A stretch of DNA of 10,674 nucleotides from NCBI GenBank assembly GCA_947177105.1, contig CAMWTF010000050.1, forward strand, positions 1 to 10,674, in the 5' to 3' direction. How positions within the stretch are numbered: position 1 is the first letter of the stretch; each line of letters starts with the position of its first letter. The notes beneath the pieces were generated by a model. That model did no database searches. It was not told the DNA's origin and worked only from the letters and a program-made list of their open reading frames with translations. Origin of the DNA: an uncultured Lachnospiraceae bacterium (lineage in GTDB: Bacteria > Bacillota > Clostridia > Lachnospirales > Lachnospiraceae). Below are positions 6,696 through 10,674 of the stretch, in pieces. A program made the position numbers and the translations under genes.

Positions 6696-8516
6696 ATGAA
6701 AAATGCGACGAAACAAAAGCAGGAGGAGCAGAAATACCGGGTCTGGCCGGTGGCAAAGCGTCTGATCAGGGAGATCAGGCAGGGGGATTTTAGACAGACG
6801 GGACGTGTGGCTCTCCATGCGGTCTGCGCAGGGCTGTACCCGTTTCTGGCCATTCTTTTGCCCAAGCTGGCCATCGGCATACTGGAGCAAAAGGGCATGG
6901 ATGCCATGAAGTGGCTGATCCCGGCTCTGGGGATCTATTTCCTGGCGGCGGCCTTGCTGGGCTATGTGGCCAAGCGGGTGGAGAGCATGATAGGGGTAAA
7001 AAATATGCGCAGGCGCATTTTTTATCTGGTGGAGATGGGAGATAAGCTGACCAGTATGGACTACCGTTATGTGGAGGATGCCTCTTTCTGGGAGAAAAAC
7101 GAGAAAGCCCTGAGCGCCGGAAACAACAATTCGGAGGGCATCGAGGGGGTATCCAACAAAATCTGCCTGCTGCCCGCCGCCCTGGTGTCTATGGCGGGCA
7201 TGATCCTGCTGGCAGCGGGTTTAAGCCCCCTGATTCTTCTGGCTCTGGCGGTACATGTGGCAGTGACCATGTGGGCCTCCGGACAGAACCACAGATTCCG
7301 CTACGCGCACAGGGAAGAGGAGGCCAGAGATTATCGCAGAATCAAATATTACTGCAATACCACCCATGACTTTTCTTTCGGAAAGGACATCCGCATCTAC
7401 AATTTCCGGGACCGCATCCTGGCGAACTATCAGATGGAGATTGAGAACCTGAAGAACCTGACGGCCCGCATGGCCCGGCATCAGTATCTGGTGGGACTGG
7501 CGGGGATATTCACCCTGCTTGTGACGAATGTGATGATGTACGGTATTCTGATCGGTCAGACCATAAACGGTATGCCCATCAGTTCCTTTACCATGTACGT
7601 GGCTCTGATTAACTCGCTGATGGCTTCCATGCTGGCCTTTGGCGGGGATATCACCTTTATCCGGAATGAATGTCAGTATGTGGGAGAATTTTTCCGGCTG
7701 GTGGATGAGAGGCTGGAGGAAGAGGGCAAGGAGGAAATCCATATAGAGGGGACGCTGGAGATTGTCTTTGATCATGTGGATTTTTGCTATCCGGGGAGCG
7801 ATACCTATATCTACAGAGATCTGAATTTTACTATACATAAGGGGGAGCGGCTGGCCATAGTGGGGGTCAACGGCGCAGGGAAGTCCACGCTGGTGAAACT
7901 GATGACAGGATTGTTTCCTCCCACGGCAGGCCATATCTATATCAATGGCATCGACATAGAGAGATTTCGCAGGAAGGACCTGTACCGGCTGTACTCCGCC
8001 GTGTTCCAGGATGTGAATATTCTGGCATTCCCCGTTCGGGAGAATGTGACCGGGGGCGGGGAGGCGGACGATGCCCGGGTACAGGAGGCTCTGGAAAAAG
8101 TGGGGCTGTGGGAGAAAGTGCAGGAGATGCCGGAGGGACTTAACCAAATGATGCTCAAGGTCATCGACGAGAACGGCACGGACTTTTCCGGGGGCCAGCG
8201 GCAGAAGCTGTCCATCGCCAGAGGGCTGTACAAGGACGCCCCCATGGTCATCATGGATGAACCCACGGCTTCGCTGGACGCTTTGGCGGAGGCGGAGATC
8301 TATGAGAATTTTTCCGACATGGTCAAAGGCAAGACGGCAGTGTATATCTCCCACCGCCTGGCCAGCACCAAATTCTGCGACAGAATCGCCCTCTTTGACA
8401 GGGACGGCCTCAAAGAGTACGGCAGCCATGAGGAATTGATGGCCTTGGAGGGCGAGTACTACAGGATGTTTACCATACAGGGAAAATATTACCAACAGGA
8501 ACATGCGGAACTATAA
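6696..8516 (+). CDS. ABC exporter half-transporter (TMD-NBD), first subunit
   Basis: A 606-residue half-transporter, the usual length for the family. ATG at 6696 has AAGGAG 8 nt upstream. The N-terminal membrane domain (about residues 34-330) has hydrophobic segments near 34-58, 68-90, 157-180, 181-197, 268-292 and 298-322. The C-terminal nucleotide-binding domain has Walker A GVNGAGKST at 390-398 (K396), Q-loop Q438, signature FSGGQ at 497-501, Walker B MVIMDEP at 517-523 with catalytic E522, D-loop SLD and switch H553. All motifs look functional. It should export a substrate using ATP as a dimer, most likely with the second exporter subunit encoded downstream, which is of similar size and shares the AEAEIYE(N/K)F and FCDRI segments. 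The substrate is unknown; paired exporters of this kind in Clostridia are often linked to drug or peptide export. Its last codons lie inside the first copy of the 103-bp repeat. Confidence 0.93.
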   Translation: MKNATKQKQEEQKYRVWPVAKRLIREIRQGDFRQTGRVALHAVCAGLYPFLAILLPKLAIGILEQKGMDAMKWLIPALGIYFLAAALLGYVAKRVESMIGVKNMRRRIFYLVEMGDKLTSMDYRYVEDASFWEKNEKALSAGNNNSEGIEGVSNKICLLPAALVSMAGMILLAAGLSPLILLALAVHVAVTMWASGQNHRFRYAHREEEARDYRRIKYYCNTTHDFSFGKDIRIYNFRDRILANYQMEIENLKNLTARMARHQYLVGLAGIFTLLVTNVMMYGILIGQTINGMPISSFTMYVALINSLMASMLAFGGDITFIRNECQYVGEFFRLVDERLEEEGKEEIHIEGTLEIVFDHVDFCYPGSDTYIYRDLNFTIHKGERLAIVGVNGAGKSTLVKLMTGLFPPTAGHIYINGIDIERFRRKDLYRLYSAVFQDVNILAFPVRENVTGGGEADDARVQEALEKVGLWEKVQEMPEGLNQMMLKVIDENGTDFSGGQRQKLSIARGLYKDAPMVIMDEPTASLDALAEAEIYENFSDMVKGKTAVYISHRLASTKFCDRIALFDRDGLKEYGSHEELMALEGEYYRMFTIQGKYYQQEHAEL

Positions 8517-8541
8517 CTCAGCAGGTTCCCGGAAAGCGCAT

Positions 8542-8582
8542 TGCTAGAAGACAGGACGCCCCAAGCGGCCTGCCATCTAGCA
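8542..8582 (+). repeat. Imperfect 41-nt hairpin in repeat copy 1
   Basis: Two 18-nt arms around the 5-nt loop CCCAA. The outer 7 pairs are perfect, then come an A-A mismatch, a G-C pair, an A-C mismatch, four pairs, an A-G mismatch and three closing pairs. No T-run follows. Confidence 0.75.
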
Positions 8583-8644
8583 CCGGCCGTGCGGTTGTAG
8601 GGAACATGCGGAACTATAACTCAGCAGGTTCCCGGAAAGCGCAT

Positions 8645-8685
8645 TGCTAGATGACAGGACGCCTTAAGCGGCCTGCCATCTGGCA
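8645..8685 (+). repeat. Imperfect 41-nt hairpin in repeat copy 2
   Basis: The same hairpin with loop CTTAA. The A-A mismatch of copy 1 is a T-A pair here. An A-to-G change at 8682 turns one T-A pair into a T-G wobble, so pairing in RNA is kept. Confidence 0.75.
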
Positions 8686-8747
8686 CCGGCCGTGCGGTTG
8701 TAGGGAACATGCGGAACTATAACTCAGCAGGTTCCTGGAAAGCGCAT

Positions 8748-8788
8748 TGCTAGATGACAGGACGCCTTAAGCGGCCTGCCATCTAGCA
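8748..8788 (+). repeat. Imperfect 41-nt hairpin in repeat copy 3
   Basis: The same hairpin with loop CTTAA and the fewest mismatches of the three (only A-C and A-G). The upstream GGGAAC at 8703-8708 can also pair with GTTCCT at 8731-8736, using a G-U pair at the position that is C in copies 1 and 2. Confidence 0.75.
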
Positions 8789-8830
8789 CCGGCTGTGCGG
8801 TTGTAGGGAACATGCGGAACTATAAATAGA

Positions 8831-8837
8831 AAGAGAG
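8831..8837 (+). promoter_or_regulatory. Weak ribosome binding site of the second exporter gene
   Basis: AAGAGAG lies 6 nt before the ATG at 8844. It is a poorer match to the anti-Shine-Dalgarno sequence than those of the other plus-strand genes here, and it begins just downstream of the repeat array. Confidence 0.55.
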
Positions 8838-8843
8838 TGCGAT

Positions 8844-10613
8844 ATGAAGAAGTTAGTACATTTTTGTAGACTTGCATGGAGGGAATCCCCATCTTATATT
8901 CTGTTGCTGGCGCTGCAGGCGCTGGCTGCGGCGGGCAAGCTGTGGCTCAATGTGATCCTGCCCAAATTCCTGGTGGAAGAACTGACAGGGCACAGGGAAG
9001 TACAGGTTCTCTGCCTGCTGGGGGGACTGATTGTCTTGAACAATGTAGGCATGGCTTGGCTGGAGAAGCTGTTAGAGCGCTGGCTGGAGGTAAAGAAGAC
9101 TTATGTGCGCCAGGCCATGAGGCGGCAGATGGCGGAGAAGATCATGAACCTTGAGTATGCCTGTCTGGAGGATCCTCATTACCTGGATTTGAAAGAGCGG
9201 GCGGCTTTTGCCATCAGCAACCAGGACGCCATTGCCAGGATGATTCAGTGCATCTCCCAGGTGTTTTCCGGGGCATTAACCCTGGCGGGGCTGGTGGTGA
9301 TTCTGGCTACTCTGGGTCCTGTGCTGCTGGTGGTGCTTGCCCTGGGCATCGGTGTCATGCTGCTGCTGGCCCGGAAGATGTCTGAATATCTTGTGACGAT
9401 TACGCAGGAAATCGTTCCCATCAACCGTAAATTCAGCTACTATTTGGATTTACAGAGAGAGAAGCAGTACCAGAAAGATATGCGGCTCTACGACATGGGG
9501 GGCATGGTCACGGAGCGCGCTGCCCAGTTTACCCGAGACACCTGCGATCTCTTTGACAAAATAAACGAACAGAGCGGCAAGACCGAGGGCGGTATCAGTG
9601 TGCTCAACGATTTTCTGGCGGTGTTCTGCTATGCCTATGTGGGACTGCGCACTTTGTCCGATGCCTTTGGCAGGAGGATTTCTCTGGGAGATCTGACCAT
9701 GTATGTGTCTGCGGCGGCCCAGTTCACCTCCACAGTGGCAGCGCTGGGGCAGAATGTGATTTCAGCCATAGAATCCATGTCTTTTCTGGATCCTTACATG
9801 GAGTTTATGAGTCTTGCGGAGGAGACGGCGGCGGAGGGCGGGGAGCCTTTTGCGGGTCCGGTGGAAACGCTGGAGTTTTGCCATGTGACATTCACTTATC
9901 CCAGGGCGGAGAAGCCGGTGCTGTCGGATATTTCCTTTCAGATTCGCAGAGGGGAGAAAATTTCCATCGTGGGCTTAAACGGCGCGGGGAAGTCCACTTT
10001 GGTGAAGCTGATCTGCCGTATGTACCGGGCGGACAGCGGGGAAATCCGGGTCAACGGCAGGAATATCTACGATTATGCCTATCTGTCTTATATGAAAGCC
10101 ATCTCCGCTGTTTTTCAGGACTACAGGCTCTTTAATTTTTCCATTGCGGAGAATATCTCCTGCATAGAGCAGGGAGATGAGCAGGTGATCAACCGCCTGA
10201 TTGACGAGGTGGGGATGCGGGAAAAAATCGACGAACTGCCCCAGGGCCTGCAAAGCCGCTTCGGCAAGGAGTATGACGAGGAGGGCATAGAGATGTCCGG
10301 GGGGCAGGAGCAGAAGATTGCCATCGCCAGGGCCCTGTACAAGGATGCATCCATGGTGATTCTGGACGAACCCGCCAGCGCTCTGGACCCCATTGCCGAG
10401 GCGGAGATTTATGAGAAATTCAACGGCCTGGTGGCGGACAAGACAGCCATCTACATCAGCCACCGCATGTCCTCCTCCGTGTTCTGCGACCGGATACTGA
10501 TCCTGGACGGCGGCAGGGTGGCGGACTTTGACACTCATGAGCATCTGATGGGGAAGAGGGACAGCCTGTACTACAAGCTGTTTAACTCTCAGGCGGAAAA
10601 TTATAAGCTGTAG
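8844..10613 (+). CDS. ABC exporter half-transporter (TMD-NBD), second subunit
   Basis: A 589-residue half-transporter. The membrane domain (about residues 15-320) has clear hydrophobic stretches, for example near 15-45, 55-75, 140-180 and 255-275. The nucleotide-binding domain has Walker A GLNGAGKST at 377-385 (K383), Q-loop Q425, signature MSGGQ at 484-488 (Leu replaced by Met), Walker B MVILDEP at 504-510 with catalytic E509, and switch H540. Both ATP sites of a heterodimer with the first subunit would therefore have catalytic residues; neither subunit is obviously degenerate. It is separated from the first exporter gene only by the 103-bp repeat array, with no terminator or obvious promoter in between, so the two genes form one operon. 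Substrate unknown. The 61 bp after the stop hold no feature that could be recognised before the window ends. Confidence 0.93.
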   Translation: MKKLVHFCRLAWRESPSYILLLALQALAAAGKLWLNVILPKFLVEELTGHREVQVLCLLGGLIVLNNVGMAWLEKLLERWLEVKKTYVRQAMRRQMAEKIMNLEYACLEDPHYLDLKERAAFAISNQDAIARMIQCISQVFSGALTLAGLVVILATLGPVLLVVLALGIGVMLLLARKMSEYLVTITQEIVPINRKFSYYLDLQREKQYQKDMRLYDMGGMVTERAAQFTRDTCDLFDKINEQSGKTEGGISVLNDFLAVFCYAYVGLRTLSDAFGRRISLGDLTMYVSAAAQFTSTVAALGQNVISAIESMSFLDPYMEFMSLAEETAAEGGEPFAGPVETLEFCHVTFTYPRAEKPVLSDISFQIRRGEKISIVGLNGAGKSTLVKLICRMYRADSGEIRVNGRNIYDYAYLSYMKAISAVFQDYRLFNFSIAENISCIEQGDEQVINRLIDEVGMREKIDELPQGLQSRFGKEYDEEGIEMSGGQEQKIAIARALYKDASMVILDEPASALDPIAEAEIYEKFNGLVADKTAIYISHRMSSSVFCDRILILDGGRVADFDTHEHLMGKRDSLYYKLFNSQAENYKL

Positions 10614-10674
10614 GGGATAGGGCGATTCGCTTGATGGGGCGGACTTTGGGGGCCTTATACCCCGACTGGGCAGT

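Larger units (their letters stand above)
8498..8825 (+). repeat. Tandem array: three 103-bp repeats plus a 19-bp partial copy
   Basis: Copies run 8498-8600, 8601-8703 and 8704-8806, and the first 19 bp recur at 8807-8825. Neighbouring copies differ by only 3-4 bases. The period is not a multiple of 3, so no reading frame runs through the array. The first 19 bp of the unit, GGAACATGCGGAACTATAA, include the end and stop codon of the first exporter gene and are identical in all four occurrences. The remaining 84 bp of the unit are seen nowhere else in the window. There are no unique spacers, so this is not a CRISPR array. The gap between the exporter genes contains nothing besides this array and the ribosome binding site of the second gene. 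Confidence 0.95.

Noticed and set aside
7221..8504. Long antisense open frame (427 codons) opposite the first exporter gene
   Set aside because: Shadow of the exporter coding frame; no recognisable motif and no ribosome binding site.
8512..8600. tRNA-like or tRNA-derived element in the repeat
   Set aside because: A stretch resembling a D-arm (ATAACTCAGCAGG) is present, but there is no T-arm GTTC-type sequence, no proper acceptor stem and no anticodon arm.
8498..8825. CRISPR array
   Set aside because: The units are contiguous near-identical 103-bp copies without unique spacers, and no cas gene is present.
8498..8825. Integron attC sites
   Set aside because: The hairpins are imperfect like attC, but the conserved border sequences (GTTRRRY and its partner) are absent and there are no cassettes or integrase.
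10614..10674. Terminator after the exporter operon
   Set aside because: G-rich and C-rich stretches are present near the window end, but no T-run follows within the visible sequence.

Overview
The window looks like chromosomal DNA from a Gram-positive Clostridia, most likely a Lachnospiraceae relative. Signs are moderately GC-rich coding sequence, strong AGGAGG-type ribosome binding sites, some GTG starts, AT-rich intergenic gaps, a MutS2-like protein without a Smr domain, and paired ABC exporter half-transporters. This assignment is inferred from gene style and was not tested by a search.

Layout. (1) Bases 2-2100 (+) hold the end of an ABC transporter operon: the 3' end of an ATPase gene, then two overlapping membrane-permease genes of the ABC-2 / DUF990 type. 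The ATPase tail carries a 36-bp (12-codon) tandem repeat. (2) Bases 2227-4293 (+) encode a MutS2-family ATPase lacking the usual C-terminal Smr nuclease domain; a strong hairpin follows it. (3) On the minus strand, reading 6411 to 4430, lie a three-part protein (bacteriohemerythrin, a CheX-like middle region and a response-regulator receiver) and then a Uma2-family PD-(D/E)xK protein. (4) Bases 6412-6695 form a divergent promoter region with good extended -10 promoters on both strands and a palindrome in the + leader. (5) Bases 6696-10613 (+) encode two half-size ABC exporters, very probably a heterodimer.

The most unusual structure is the gap between the two exporter genes (8517-8843). It consists almost entirely of three 103-bp tandem repeats plus a 19-bp partial fourth copy. 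Each copy contains a 41-nt imperfect hairpin (18-nt arms, 5-nt loop). The repeat begins inside the last codons of the first exporter gene, and its partial last copy ends 18 bp before the start of the second. The array therefore looks like a unit inserted or amplified exactly at the junction of a two-gene operon, where it could set the ratio of the two subunits.

How the genes work together: the two ABC modules are separate systems, one of type ATPase plus two permeases and one of fused TMD-NBD halves. Their substrates cannot be read from the sequence. The hemerythrin-receiver protein suggests oxygen or redox sensing coupled to two-component phosphorylation. Nothing in the window links it functionally to the exporters except the shared divergent promoter region.
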